Assembly: GCF_000494755.1 (NCBI RefSeq)
Contig: NC_022657.1
Coordinates: 6,540,001-6,604,000 of the forward strand
From: Amorphoplanes friuliensis DSM 7358
Lineage (GTDB): Bacteria > Actinomycetota > Actinomycetes > Mycobacteriales > Micromonosporaceae
Direction of reading: 5' to 3'
DNA length: 64,000 bases
Part shown: one piece after another, positions 24,404-32,970 of the stretch
Layout of the letters: every line of letters starts with the position of its first letter
How positions within the stretch are numbered: the first letter of the stretch is position 1
Notes under the pieces: generated by a model
Told to the model about the DNA's origin: nothing
What the model saw: the letters and a program-made list of their open reading frames with translations, nothing else
Databases searched by the model: none
Program-made: the position numbers and the translations under genes

Positions 24404-27187
24404 GTGCTCGTTCTGTTGATGACGCATGCCCTGGCGGCGGTGCTGGCGCCTGTTCTGGTGCGACGTGCCGGCCGTCCGGCCCTGTACGCCCTGGCCCTCG
24501 TACCGGCCGCCGCCTGCCTCTGGGCCCTGGCCCAGACCTCGCGAGTGCTCGACGGGCGCCCGCCGACCGAACGTTATCCGTGGGTGCCGCAGCTCGGGGC
24601 CGAGGTCGCCCTGCGGCTGACGACCCTGCCCTGGCTGATGGTCGTGCTCGTCGGCGGCATCGGTGCGGTCGTGCTCGCGTACAGCGCCCGGTACTTCGCC
24701 CGCGACGACCGGGGGCTGGGGCGTTTTGCCGCGGTGTTCCTGGCGTTCGCGGGGGCGATGGCCGGGCTCGTGCTCGCCGACGACCTCGTGGTGCTCTACG
24801 TCTTCTGGGAGCTCACCACCGTCTTTTCGTACCTGTTGATCGGCAACGACCCGGAGCACGGGCCGAGCCGGCGCGCGGCGATGCAGGCCCTGCTGGTCAC
24901 CACCGTCGGCGGGCTGGCGATGCTGGTCGGCTTCGTGATGCTCGGCCAGCACGCCGGCACGTACCGGCTGTCGGAGATCATGGCCGCGCCGCCGCCGTCG
25001 GCCGGTTACCTCGGGACGGCGCTCGCGCTGATCCTGCTCGGCGCGCTGTCGAAGTCGGCGATCTTCCCGTTCGGCTTCTGGCTGCCCGCCGCGATGACCG
25101 CGCCCACACCGGTGTCGGCCTATCTGCACGCCGCGTCGATGGTCAAGGCCGGGATCTTCCTGATCGCGGTGCTGGGCCCGGCGTTCGCCACCGACCTGCC
25201 GTGGCGCCCGATGCTGGTGATCGGCGGTCTGATCACGCTGATCTCGGGGGCGTGGGCGGCGCTGCGGCAGCACGACCTGAAGCTGCTGCTCGCGTACGGG
25301 ACGGTCAGCCAGCTCGGGCTGCTCGCGGTGGTGTTCGGGGCGGGCAACCGCAACGCCGCGCTGGCCGGGACGGCGATGCTGCTCGCGCACGCGCTGTTCA
25401 AGGCGGCGCTGTTCCTCGTCGTCGGCATCATCGACCACACAGCCGGGACCCGTGACCTGCGGGAGCTCAGCGGGCTCGGCACCCGGATGCCCGTCCTGGC
25501 GGTGACCGCGGCGCTGGCGGCGGCGTCGATGGCCGGGGTGCCGCCGCTGGCCGGGTTTGTCGGCAAGGAAGCGATCTTCGCGGCCTTCACCGGCGAGCCG
25601 CTCGTGCTGACCGTGCTGGTCGCCGGCTCGGCGCTGACGGTCGCCTACAGCCTGCGTTTCCTGTGGGGTGCGTTCGCGAACAAGCCCGGGATCGAGGCGG
25701 TCAAGGCGGCACCGCCCGGCTGGGCCTTTGTCACCCCCGCCGCGCTGCTCGCCGGGGCCGGGCTCGCCGCCGGACTCGCCGCCCCGGTCGTCGACCGCCT
25801 GATCACCGGGTACGCGGACGAGTACGCCGCTCCCGCGTACCCGTACCACCTGGCGCTGTGGCACGGGCCCGGTCTGCCGCTGCTGCTGACCGCCGTGGCG
25901 CTGGCCGCCGGCACCGTGATCTTCCTGCTGCTGCGCAACCGGGCCGTGACACCGGCCCGGCGCGGCTCGGCCTACACCCGCGTGATGGCCGGCGTCGACC
26001 GGCTGGCGGTCGAGGTGACCGGTGCGACCCAGCGGGGTTCGCTGCCGTTCTACGTCGGCGTGATCCTCGTCGTGATGGTGATCCTCGGCGGCGCCACCCT
26101 GCTCGCCGGCACGCCGTGGCCGGTGGGCGTGCGGCTGTGGGACTCCCCCGCGCAGGCCGTCGCCGGGATCGCCGTCATCGTCGCCGCGCTCTTCGCCGCC
26201 CGGTCCCGGCGCCGGCTGACCGCGATGGTCCTGGTCGGCGTCTCCGGGTACGGCATCGCCGTGCTGTTCGTGCTGCACGGCGCACCCGACCTGGCGCTGA
26301 CCCAGTTCCTCGTCGAGACCGTCACCATCGTGATGTTCGTGCTCGTACTGCGGCGGCTGCCCGAGGAGTTCTCCGCGCGGCCGCTGGCGTTCACCCGCCG
26401 GGTGCGCGGTGCCCTGGCCCTCGCGGTCGGCACCGTCACCGCCGCGATGGCGTACGCGGCGGTCGGCGGCCGCCAGGCGGTGCCGATCTCGACGGAGTTC
26501 CCGGACCTCGCGGTCTCCTACGGCGGCGGCACCAACATCGTCAACGTGGCGCTGGTCGACATCCGCGCCTGGGACACCATGGGCGAGATCTCCGTCCTGG
26601 TGGTCGCCGCGACCGGGGTGGCCAGCCTGATCTTCCGGCGTACCGGTGCCCTGGAACGCCGCAGCGCCGAGCAGGGCACCGGGCGTCACCCGGCCGGGGA
26701 ATCGGCCGGCTGGCTCGCCGCCGGTGACACGCCGGAGGCCCGGCGGCAGTCGATCATCCTGCAGGTGGTGACACGGCTGATGTTCCACACCGTGCTGCTG
26801 TTCTCCGTCTACCTGCTGTTCTCGGGGCACAACGCGATCGGTGGCGGCTTCGCCGGTGGCCTGGTCGCCGGTCTGGCCCTGACCGTCCGCTACCTGGCCG
26901 GCGGTCGCCGCGAGCTGAACGCGGCCGCCCCCGTCGACGCCGGGCTGGTGCTCGGCTCGGGGCTGCTCGTCGCCGTCGGCAGCGGGGTGGTCGCGATGTT
27001 CTTCGGCGGCGAGGTGCTGCAGAGCGCCCTGCTCGACGTCCACCTGCCCCTGCTCGGCGACCTCCACCTCGCGACCTCGGTCTTCTTCGACGTCGGCGTC
27101 TACCTCATCGTCGTCGCCCTGGTCCTGGAGATCCTGCGCAGCCTCGGTTCCGAACTAGACCGACAACACGAAAGGGAGCCGGCATGA
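24404..27187 (+). CDS. mrpA: Mrp Na+/H+ antiporter subunit A fused to subunit B (MrpAB)
   Basis: A 927-aa polytopic protein. The N-terminal two thirds match the NuoL/MrpA proton-pumping module: ELTTVFSYLLIGND, FPFGFWLPAAMTAPTPVSAY and LHAASMVKAGIFL (about residues 130-260), with the later AALAAASMAGVPPLAGFVGK. A DUF4040/MbhD-like part follows (GAPDLALTQFLVETV, about 625-640). The C-terminus is an MnhB domain, FSGHNAIGGGFAGGLVAGLA (about 806-825), which is a separate gene in many bacteria. The fusion is known in Corynebacterium and relatives. GTG at 24404. It is coupled by an ATGA overlap to a 30-codon ORF before mrpC. Confidence 0.93.
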   Translation: MLVLLMTHALAAVLAPVLVRRAGRPALYALALVPAAACLWALAQTSRVLDGRPPTERYPWVPQLGAEVALRLTTLPWLMVVLVGGIGAVVLAYSARYFARDDRGLGRFAAVFLAFAGAMAGLVLADDLVVLYVFWELTTVFSYLLIGNDPEHGPSRRAAMQALLVTTVGGLAMLVGFVMLGQHAGTYRLSEIMAAPPPSAGYLGTALALILLGALSKSAIFPFGFWLPAAMTAPTPVSAYLHAASMVKAGIFLIAVLGPAFATDLPWRPMLVIGGLITLISGAWAALRQHDLKLLLAYGTVSQLGLLAVVFGAGNRNAALAGTAMLLAHALFKAALFLVVGIIDHTAGTRDLRELSGLGTRMPVLAVTAALAAASMAGVPPLAGFVGKEAIFAAFTGEPLVLTVLVAGSALTVAYSLRFLWGAFANKPGIEAVKAAPPGWAFVTPAALLAGAGLAAGLAAPVVDRLITGYADEYAAPAYPYHLALWHGPGLPLLLTAVALAAGTVIFLLLRNRAVTPARRGSAYTRVMAGVDRLAVEVTGATQRGSLPFYVGVILVVMVILGGATLLAGTPWPVGVRLWDSPAQAVAGIAVIVAALFAARSRRRLTAMVLVGVSGYGIAVLFVLHGAPDLALTQFLVETVTIVMFVLVLRRLPEEFSARPLAFTRRVRGALALAVGTVTAAMAYAAVGGRQAVPISTEFPDLAVSYGGGTNIVNVALVDIRAWDTMGEISVLVVAATGVASLIFRRTGALERRSAEQGTGRHPAGESAGWLAAGDTPEARRQSIILQVVTRLMFHTVLLFSVYLLFSGHNAIGGGFAGGLVAGLALTVRYLAGGRRELNAAAPVDAGLVLGSGLLVAVGSGVVAMFFGGEVLQSALLDVHLPLLGDLHLATSVFFDVGVYLIVVALVLEILRSLGSELDRQHEREPA

Positions 27188-27276
27188 CCGCCTGCACCGA
27201 GCCTCGCCCACCGCGAGCCGGCGACGGCCGTGACGGCGAGGGCCAGAAGGGCATGCCAAAGGAGGGCACAGCATGA
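27184..27276 (+). CDS. Tiny 30-codon ORF coupled between mrpA and mrpC
   Basis: A complete 30-codon ORF beginning MTACTEPRPPRAGDGRDGEG. Its ATG overlaps the mrpA stop (ATGA at 27184-27187) and its TGA overlaps the mrpC ATG (ATGA at 27273-27276). It has its own Shine-Dalgarno-like AAAGGGAG about 6 nt before the ATG, and its last codons contain the AAAGGAGG that serves mrpC. The peptide is hydrophilic and Gly/Pro/Arg/Glu-rich, so it is not a membrane subunit. It may be a real small protein or a coupling device that passes ribosomes from mrpA to mrpC across an 85-bp gap. Confidence 0.4.
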   Translation: MTACTEPRPPRAGDGRDGEGQKGMPKEGTA

Positions 27277-27677
27277 CACCGAATCTGTTGTACGTGATCG
27301 TCGTCGGCGTGCTCTTCGCCACGGGGGTGTCGCTTCTGCTCGAACGCAGTCTCACCCGGATCGTGATGGGGGTGATCCTGCTCGGCAACGGCGCCAACCT
27401 GCTGATCCTGCTCGGCGGCAAGGCGGGCGGCGCCCCGATCGTCGGCGCGACACCCGACGCCGAGATGAGTGACCCGCTGCCGCAGATCATGATCCTCACG
27501 GCCATCGTCATCACCCTGGGCATGACCGCGTTCCTGCTCGCCCTGGCCTATCGCAGCTGGGCGCTGACCGGCCACGACGAGGTGCAGGACGACGTCGAGG
27601 ACCGCCGCATCATGCGGCTCGCCGAGCAGGACGAGGGCCCCGGCACCGACGACACCGAGGCCGGTGCTCCCCGATGA
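27273..27677 (+). CDS. mrpC: Mrp antiporter subunit C (NuoK-like)
   Basis: A 134-aa protein with three predicted helices (about residues 4-24, 27-48, 70-93), matching NuoK/MrpC. Landmarks are LLERSLTRIVMGVILLGNGA with NLLILLGG and DPLPQIMILTAIVITLGMTA. An acidic cytoplasmic tail ends it. ATG at 27273 with GGAGG upstream; its stop overlaps mrpD by 4 bp. Confidence 0.93.
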   Translation: MTPNLLYVIVVGVLFATGVSLLLERSLTRIVMGVILLGNGANLLILLGGKAGGAPIVGATPDAEMSDPLPQIMILTAIVITLGMTAFLLALAYRSWALTGHDEVQDDVEDRRIMRLAEQDEGPGTDDTEAGAPR

Positions 27678-29179
27678 CCTTCCTCGTCCCGCTACCGGTG
27701 GTGATGCCGCTGATCGGCGCGGCCCTGACGCTGATGATGGCCGGCAAGCCGCGCGCCCAGCGCACCGTGAGCCTCACCGTCCTGACCGGCACGCTCCTCG
27801 TGTCGATCGCGCTGCTCGTTCTCTCCACGATGGACGGTCCGCTGGTGGTGGCGGTCGGCGGCTGGGTCGCGCCGCTGGGCATCGTGCTGGTCGCCGATCA
27901 GCTCGCCGCGTTGATGCTGGTGGTCTCGTCGGCGGTCACGGTCTGCGTGCTCGTCTACTCGATCGGCCAGGGCATGGCCGACGGCAACGAGGAGACACCG
28001 CTCTCGATCTACCACCCGACGTACCTGATCCTGACCGCCGGTGTCACCAACGCGTTCCTGGCCGGCGACCTGTTCAACCTCTACGTCGGCTTCGAGATCC
28101 TGCTGGTGGCCAGCTACGTGCTGCTCACCCTGGGCGGGACCGAGAACAGGATCCGGGCCGGTACGACGTACGTGGTGGTCAGCCTGGTCTCGTCCCTGAT
28201 CTTCCTGACCGCCATCGGGCTGGTCTACGCCGCGACCGGCACCCTCAACCTGGCCCAGCTCGTCGGCCGTCTCGACGCGCTGCCCGACAGCCTGCGGCTG
28301 ATGCTGCAGGGCATGCTGCTGCTCGCGTTCGGCATCAAGGCGGCGGTCTTCCCGCTGTCGGCGTGGCTGCCCGACAGCTATCCCACCGCCCCGGCACCGG
28401 TCACGGCCGTCTTCGCCGGTCTGCTCACCAAGATCGGCGTGTACGCGATCATCCGTACCGAGACGCTGCTCTTCCCGGGCGGACGGGCTGCCAATCTGCT
28501 GATGGTCGCCGCGTTGCTGACCATGGTGATCGGCATCCTCGGTGCGGTCGCCCAGTCCGACATCAAACGGCTGCTGTCGTTCACCCTGATCAGCCACATC
28601 GGTTATCTGCTCTTCGGTGTCGGGCTGTCCACCCGTCTCGGGCTGGCCAGCGCGATCTTCTACGTCGTGCACCACATCACCATCCAGACGACGCTGTTCC
28701 TCACCGCGGGGTTGATCGAACGCCGGGGTGGCAGCACCGGTCTCGAACGCCTGGGCGGGCTGGCACGGCTGTCGCCGCTGCTCGCGGGGCTCTTCTTCGT
28801 ACCGGCGCTGAACCTGGCCGGGATCCCGCCGTTCTCCGGTTTCATCGGCAAGATCGGCCTGCTGCAGGCCGGCGCCGACGACGGCGGCCCGCTCGCCTGG
28901 TCCCTGGTCGCCGGTGGTGTCCTGACCAGCCTGCTCACGCTGTACGCGATCGCCCGCGTCTGGAACCTCGCGTTCTGGCGCGGCCCGAACCCGGCCCTGC
29001 CGGAGGCCTCGCGCGCTCTGCTACCCCGGCTGATGGTCGCGCCGACGCTGGCGCTGGTCGTGCTGGGTGTGGGCCTGACCGTCGTGGCCGGGCCGCTGTT
29101 CGACATCAGCGACCAGGCCGCGGGCTACCTGCTCGAACGCAGCGGATATGTCCACGCCGTCTTCCCGGAGGGGCCATGA
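27674..29179 (+). CDS. mrpD: Mrp antiporter subunit D (NuoM/N-like)
   Basis: A 501-aa polytopic antiporter subunit with about 14 helices. Landmarks are LFNLYVGFEILLVASYVLLT (conserved Glu of the proton channel, about residue 140), IKAAVFPLSAWLPDSYPTAP and ALNLAGIPPFSGFIGKIGLL. ATGA overlaps link it to mrpC upstream and mrpE downstream. Confidence 0.94.
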   Translation: MTFLVPLPVVMPLIGAALTLMMAGKPRAQRTVSLTVLTGTLLVSIALLVLSTMDGPLVVAVGGWVAPLGIVLVADQLAALMLVVSSAVTVCVLVYSIGQGMADGNEETPLSIYHPTYLILTAGVTNAFLAGDLFNLYVGFEILLVASYVLLTLGGTENRIRAGTTYVVVSLVSSLIFLTAIGLVYAATGTLNLAQLVGRLDALPDSLRLMLQGMLLLAFGIKAAVFPLSAWLPDSYPTAPAPVTAVFAGLLTKIGVYAIIRTETLLFPGGRAANLLMVAALLTMVIGILGAVAQSDIKRLLSFTLISHIGYLLFGVGLSTRLGLASAIFYVVHHITIQTTLFLTAGLIERRGGSTGLERLGGLARLSPLLAGLFFVPALNLAGIPPFSGFIGKIGLLQAGADDGGPLAWSLVAGGVLTSLLTLYAIARVWNLAFWRGPNPALPEASRALLPRLMVAPTLALVVLGVGLTVVAGPLFDISDQAAGYLLERSGYVHAVFPEGP

Positions 29180-29724
29180 GCACACGGTGGCAGAAGTGGC
29201 GCGACCGCCTGGTCGCCGCAGGAGGCCTGACCGTCATCTGGGTCCTGCTGTGGGGCCGCCCGACCCCGATCACCATCGCCGGTGGGCTGCTGGTCGCCGC
29301 GGTGATCCTGACCGTCTTCCCGTTGCCGCAGGTCACCGTGGCCGGCCGGATCAACCTGGTGGGGGTGCTGCGGTTCGCCGGGAAGTTCCTGGTGGACCTG
29401 GTCGCGGCCAGCATCCAGATCGCGCTGCTGGCGTTCCGCTTCGGTCACGTGCCGCGCAGCGCCGTCATCGCCGTCCGGCTCCGGGCGCCGTCCGACATCA
29501 CCCTGACCCTGACCGCCGAGGCCCTGTCGCTGGTGCCCGGCAGCCTCATCGTCGAGGTCGACCGCGAGCAGGGCGTGCTCTACGTCCACGTCCTGGGGAT
29601 GCGCGACAGCAGCGAGGCCGACGGCTTCCGGCAGAGCGTCCTCGACCTGGAGGCCCGCATCGTCCACGCCCTCGGCTCCACCGCCGACCGGGACCGGATC
29701 TCACGGAAGGACCTCGCCGCATGA
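29176..29724 (+). CDS. mrpE: Mrp antiporter subunit E
   Basis: A 182-aa protein with two or three N-terminal helices (about residues 15-50 and 62-85) and a cytoplasmic C-terminal domain. TLTAEALSLVPGSLIVEVDR followed by VHVLGM is the MrpE signature. ATG at 29176 overlaps the mrpD stop; its stop overlaps the mrpF ATG. Confidence 0.93.
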   Translation: MSTRWQKWRDRLVAAGGLTVIWVLLWGRPTPITIAGGLLVAAVILTVFPLPQVTVAGRINLVGVLRFAGKFLVDLVAASIQIALLAFRFGHVPRSAVIAVRLRAPSDITLTLTAEALSLVPGSLIVEVDREQGVLYVHVLGMRDSSEADGFRQSVLDLEARIVHALGSTADRDRISRKDLAA

Positions 29725-30113
29725 CCGCCGTAGCCGCCGTCATCACCGTCCTGCTGGCCGCCGGGACGGCCCTGACCATGGTCCGGGTGATCCGCGGACC
29801 GTCGACGCTGGACCGGATCGTGGCCACCGACGTCCTGCTCGCCATTGTCGTCGTGGCCATCGCCTGCGTGGCCGCCATCACCCGCGACGCGACGGCCCTG
29901 CCGATCCTGGCGGTGCTCTCCATCCTCGGGTTCACGGGCTCGGTAAGCGTCGCCCGCTTCGCCACCCGCAAGGCCGCCGGTCACCCTTCCCCGGATCCCC
30001 CGCTCGACCGGGTGTCACCGCCCGACCGGGAGCCGGCGCTCGACCGGCAGCCGGCGCTCGACCGGCAGCCGGCGCTCGACCGGCAGCCGGCGCTCGACCG
30101 GGAGTCGCCGTGA
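29721..30113 (+). CDS. mrpF: Mrp antiporter subunit F with a repetitive tail
   Basis: A 130-aa protein. The first ~85 residues are a normal three-helix MrpF (TMVRVIRGPSTLDRIVATDV is diagnostic). The last ~40 residues are an added hydrophilic tail with a six-residue repeat, PALDRQ, four times, encoded by an 18-bp tandem repeat. Typical MrpF is about 85-95 aa, so the tail is an extension likely to vary between strains. It overlaps mrpE and mrpG by 4 bp each. Confidence 0.9.
   Translation: MTAVAAVITVLLAAGTALTMVRVIRGPSTLDRIVATDVLLAIVVVAIACVAAITRDATALPILAVLSILGFTGSVSVARFATRKAAGHPSPDPPLDRVSPPDREPALDRQPALDRQPALDRQPALDRESP
30033..30104 (+). repeat. 18-bp tandem repeat, four units, inside mrpF
   Basis: CCGGCGCTCGACCGGCAG at 30033, 30051 and 30069, and a last unit at 30087 ending GGGAG. 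The unit length is a multiple of three, so copy-number change adds or removes six residues without a frameshift. Confidence 0.9.
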
Positions 30114-30532
30114 CTGCCGCGCTCGACGTCATCGCCGCTGTCTGCCTGGTGGCGGGCGCTCTGCTGAGCCTGGCCGCCGGGGTCGCCCTGGTGCGCTTCC
30201 CGGACCTGCTGTCGCGGATGCACGCGGCCACCAAACCGCAGGTGCTCGGGCTGCTGCTCGTGCTGCTCGGCTGCGGCCTGCGGCTGCGCGACACGGTCGA
30301 CACCACGACGCTGCTGCTGGTCGCAGTGTTCCAGCTCGGCACCGCACCGGTGGCCGCCCACATGATCGGCCGGGCGGGCTACCGCGCCGGTCAGGCCCGC
30401 GCCGACCTGCTGCTGCTCGACGAACTGGCCGAGCGCGCCGACCGCGTCAACCCAGCAACGTCGCACCCTCGAACACCAGCGGAGACCACCGCGGCGCCCC
30501 CGTCCGGCCGTGTCTCGGATCGCACCCGATGA
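30110..30532 (+). CDS. mrpG: Mrp antiporter subunit G
   Basis: A 140-aa protein with three predicted helices. Landmarks are AALDVIAAVCLVAGALLSLA, FPDLLSRMHAATKPQVLGLL (diagnostic of MrpG/MnhG) and FQLGTAPVAAHMIGRAGYRA. A hydrophilic C-terminal tail (about 45 aa) is encoded in DNA shared with the convergent phosphoesterase gene. GTG at 30110. Confidence 0.93.
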   Translation: MTAALDVIAAVCLVAGALLSLAAGVALVRFPDLLSRMHAATKPQVLGLLLVLLGCGLRLRDTVDTTTLLLVAVFQLGTAPVAAHMIGRAGYRAGQARADLLLLDELAERADRVNPATSHPRTPAETTAAPPSGRVSDRTR

Positions 30533-31205
30533 ACCGGGCGCCACCGATCCGCGTCACCGTGTGCCGGGCGTCCCAGTCCACGGTGGATCGCTGCCGGATC
30601 CGTTCACCACACCTCCAGGTACGCGTGGGGAAGTCGACGATCGTCGAATGACCGTGCACCTGACCGAACGGTGGCGGCACCCCGGCGCGCAGCCACGACT
30701 CGTACACGTCGGAACCGGCCTCGGCCCAGAGCGGCCCGCGCTCGTCGCGGAGCAGCTCCTCGGGTCGCGTGTTGAGCAGGTCCGCCGCCGTGCCCGCGGT
30801 CACCGGCGCACCCAGCTCGTTCCAGGCGTCGACGGTCAGGGCCGCATGGGTCAGCAGAAACTCCTCACCATCGGCGGTCCGCAGCGCGGCGGCCACCCGG
30901 ATCCGGTCGCGCAACCACCACGAACGCAGCAGCTGCGTGTCCTCGTCGCTGATCGGTTCGGGCCAGAACACTTCCCCGTCGAGGTACTGCTCCTCGTGGT
31001 TGCCGATGAGCTGAATCCACCGGCGCGGCGCGGTGGCGAGCCGCTCGGCGACGAACCGCAGCACACCCGTGCTGTCGGGTCCGCGGTCGACCAGATCCCC
31101 GACCTGCACGACCACGGTGTCCTCGTCCTCGACCACACCGGCCATCGCCTCGGCGAGGTGCGTCACGCAGCCGCCGACGTCCCCGACCACCACGATCCGC
31201 GTCAT
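30447..31205 (-). CDS. Calcineurin-like metallophosphoesterase
   Basis: A 252-aa soluble phosphoesterase. The metal-binding motifs are in order: VVVGDVGGCVTHLAE (GD-x-G-x2-H variant), VQVGDLVDRGPDS (GDLVDRG), IGNHEEQYLDG (GNHE), LTHAAL and GQVHGHS. It resembles the PrpA/ApaH-like serine/threonine phosphatase branch. ATG at 31205. Its 3' end runs 86 bp into mrpG on the other strand, an unusually long convergent coding overlap. Confidence 0.9.
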   Translation of the reverse strand: MTRIVVVGDVGGCVTHLAEAMAGVVEDEDTVVVQVGDLVDRGPDSTGVLRFVAERLATAPRRWIQLIGNHEEQYLDGEVFWPEPISDEDTQLLRSWWLRDRIRVAAALRTADGEEFLLTHAALTVDAWNELGAPVTAGTAADLLNTRPEELLRDERGPLWAEAGSDVYESWLRAGVPPPFGQVHGHSTIVDFPTRTWRCGERIRQRSTVDWDARHTVTRIGGARFIGCDPRHGRTGAPRWSPLVFEGATLLG

Positions 31206-31334
31206 CGTGACCCTCCCCGATCCACATCGCCCGATGTCTGGTGTCCGGGAGTACAGCACACCCGCGCACGGTTTGATCCGATCGGGCAGAATCGAGTGGC
31301 CGGTGACCCCTCGAACGCGTACGGAGCTGCTGTT

Positions 31335-31646
31335 TTGTCGTTGTCCTGGGTGGTGTGGGCGGTCGGCGCCGGGGTGCTGGTCGCCGCCGGGTTTGCCGCT
31401 GTGGTGGTGCCGCGGCTGCGGGCGGGCGCGCTCTCCCGGCGTACGGGATGGTCCGGGGCACGGGCCGCGATCGGGACAGCGAGCGTGAGCCGCGACGCCT
31501 GTCCCGTCACGGTGACCGAGGCGGAGCAGTTGCTGAGCCGGGCCGAACTGATCGTCGCCGGGCGTGGCGGGAGCGCCGCGGCGCGGACCGCCGCCGAGTG
31601 CGCGCGGCAGGCCGACAGGCTGTGGCGGGAGGCCGCTCGTGGCTGA
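31335..31646 (+). CDS. Small membrane-anchored protein, unknown
   Basis: A 103-aa protein with one N-terminal helix (about residues 3-26, WVVWAVGAGVLVAAGFAAVV), then a basic segment and a helical soluble C-terminus. I use a TTG at 31335 because CGGAG lies 8 nt upstream; a GTG at 31347 or 31350 is an alternative. It overlaps the next gene by 8 bp and forms a three-gene unit to 33839, all with N-terminal membrane anchors. Confidence 0.6.
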   Translation: MSLSWVVWAVGAGVLVAAGFAAVVVPRLRAGALSRRTGWSGARAAIGTASVSRDACPVTVTEAEQLLSRAELIVAGRGGSAAARTAAECARQADRLWREAARG

Positions 31647-32970
31647 CCGGACCGTTCCCGAATGGGTCCGCTGGGTCGCGCTGGCCGTGGCCGTGGGCAT
31701 CCTGGTGATCTTCCTGGTGGCCCAGCGCCAGAGCGTCGACGTGAGCTACGGCCGGTCGCCGTCGACCTCGACCAAGATCGACGAGCCGTCCGCCGGGGAA
31801 CCGGCCGCGGTCACCGTGCCGTCCGTCGAGGAGATGACCGCGCTGGTCGCAGCCCGGGACGTGGTCCGCCTGCCGGGGTCGATCGCCTTCTGGGACGAGG
31901 CCAAGGTTCGTGCGGCCGCACCGGCGCAGCGCATCCTGGTCGCGCCACCCGGTCTGGACAAGGCCGAGCGGGCCCGCGTCCACGACGTCGAGAACGCGAC
32001 GATCCGCATCGTCGGCACCGAAGTGAGCGGCGGCCTCTACCAGGCGTCCGGCAGCACGATCACGAGCTGGCGGGCGCAGTTCGCCACCGGTGACGTGACG
32101 AGCCTGCTGCTCACGCTGCTCGCCGCCGACCAGGACCAGCCCGAGCCCGCGGATGTCGACACCGTGACCCGCCGCGACCCGACCGCCGCCGAGCTCGCGA
32201 CGGTGGTCGCCGACCTGCGCCGCACCAAGATGCACCTCGCCGAGGGCGCCACGCTCACCGGCATCCCCGCCGAGGCCGGGACCGCGGCCTTCCCGTCCGG
32301 CAACGCCCTCTACGTCGCGTTCCCCCAGCAAAAACCCGGTCAACCCCTCCCCCGGTACGGGCCCGCCCTCGCCGCCACCTTCCCCGGTACGCCCATCGTG
32401 GTGATGTACGGGTCGTGGATCGAGTACGACGGTCCCGAGGCGGCCGATTTTGCCGAGCTGACCGCCGCCAGCTACTACGGGCGCTTCGGTGATCTGCTGA
32501 GCCGGTCGGCGTATCCGCAGCGCAACGTGCTGGCCGCGTGGCTGAACCGCGTCGCCGACGTGCGCTACTCCGGGCTGTTCGACCGCCCTCTGCCGTACCG
32601 GCCGCTCGACCCGCTGCGGGTCTCCCTGCCCGTGCTGCCGTGGCTCTTCGCCGCCTGCGTTGCGGTGTTCCTCGTGCTGTCGGTGCGTTCCGCCCGCGGT
32701 CGCCGCCCGGAGCCGGGCCCGGTCAGCACCCCTGCGCGGCTGGCCGGTCTCACCGGGCTCGCGGTGGAGATGTCCGCACTGACCGACGAACCCGGTGTCA
32801 CCCGGGGCATCACCAAACTCGTGGCTGCCCGCGACGCGCTCGGTGAAGGCCTGCCCGACCAGCACGTCCGCGAGTTGCTCGACGACGCCGAGTCCGAGCT
32901 CGACGAGGCCGCCCGGCTGATGCCGTTCGACGGTTTCCGGCCCGCCGACTACCTGAAGAGGCTCGCATGA
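31639..32970 (+). CDS. Membrane-anchored protein with two transmembrane helices, unknown
   Basis: A 443-aa protein. A first helix is at about residues 12-29 (VALAVAVGILVIFLVAQ), a large region follows to about residue 330, and a second helix is near 333-352 (LPVLPWLFAACVAVFLVLSV). The cytoplasmic tail has Asp/Glu-rich helices. The extracytoplasmic part contains FPSGNALYVAFPQQKPGQPL but no recognised domain. GTG at 31639 with GGAGG upstream. It overlaps its neighbours on both sides (8 bp and 4 bp), so the three products likely form one complex. Confidence 0.65.
   Translation: MADRTVPEWVRWVALAVAVGILVIFLVAQRQSVDVSYGRSPSTSTKIDEPSAGEPAAVTVPSVEEMTALVAARDVVRLPGSIAFWDEAKVRAAAPAQRILVAPPGLDKAERARVHDVENATIRIVGTEVSGGLYQASGSTITSWRAQFATGDVTSLLLTLLAADQDQPEPADVDTVTRRDPTAAELATVVADLRRTKMHLAEGATLTGIPAEAGTAAFPSGNALYVAFPQQKPGQPLPRYGPALAATFPGTPIVVMYGSWIEYDGPEAADFAELTAASYYGRFGDLLSRSAYPQRNVLAAWLNRVADVRYSGLFDRPLPYRPLDPLRVSLPVLPWLFAACVAVFLVLSVRSARGRRPEPGPVSTPARLAGLTGLAVEMSALTDEPGVTRGITKLVAARDALGEGLPDQHVRELLDDAESELDEAARLMPFDGFRPADYLKRLA

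Noticed and set aside
24350..27067. Minus-strand ORF of 905 aa opposite mrpA
   Set aside because: Its composition is low-complexity Gln/Arg/Asp/Gly and it mirrors the real MrpAB frame.
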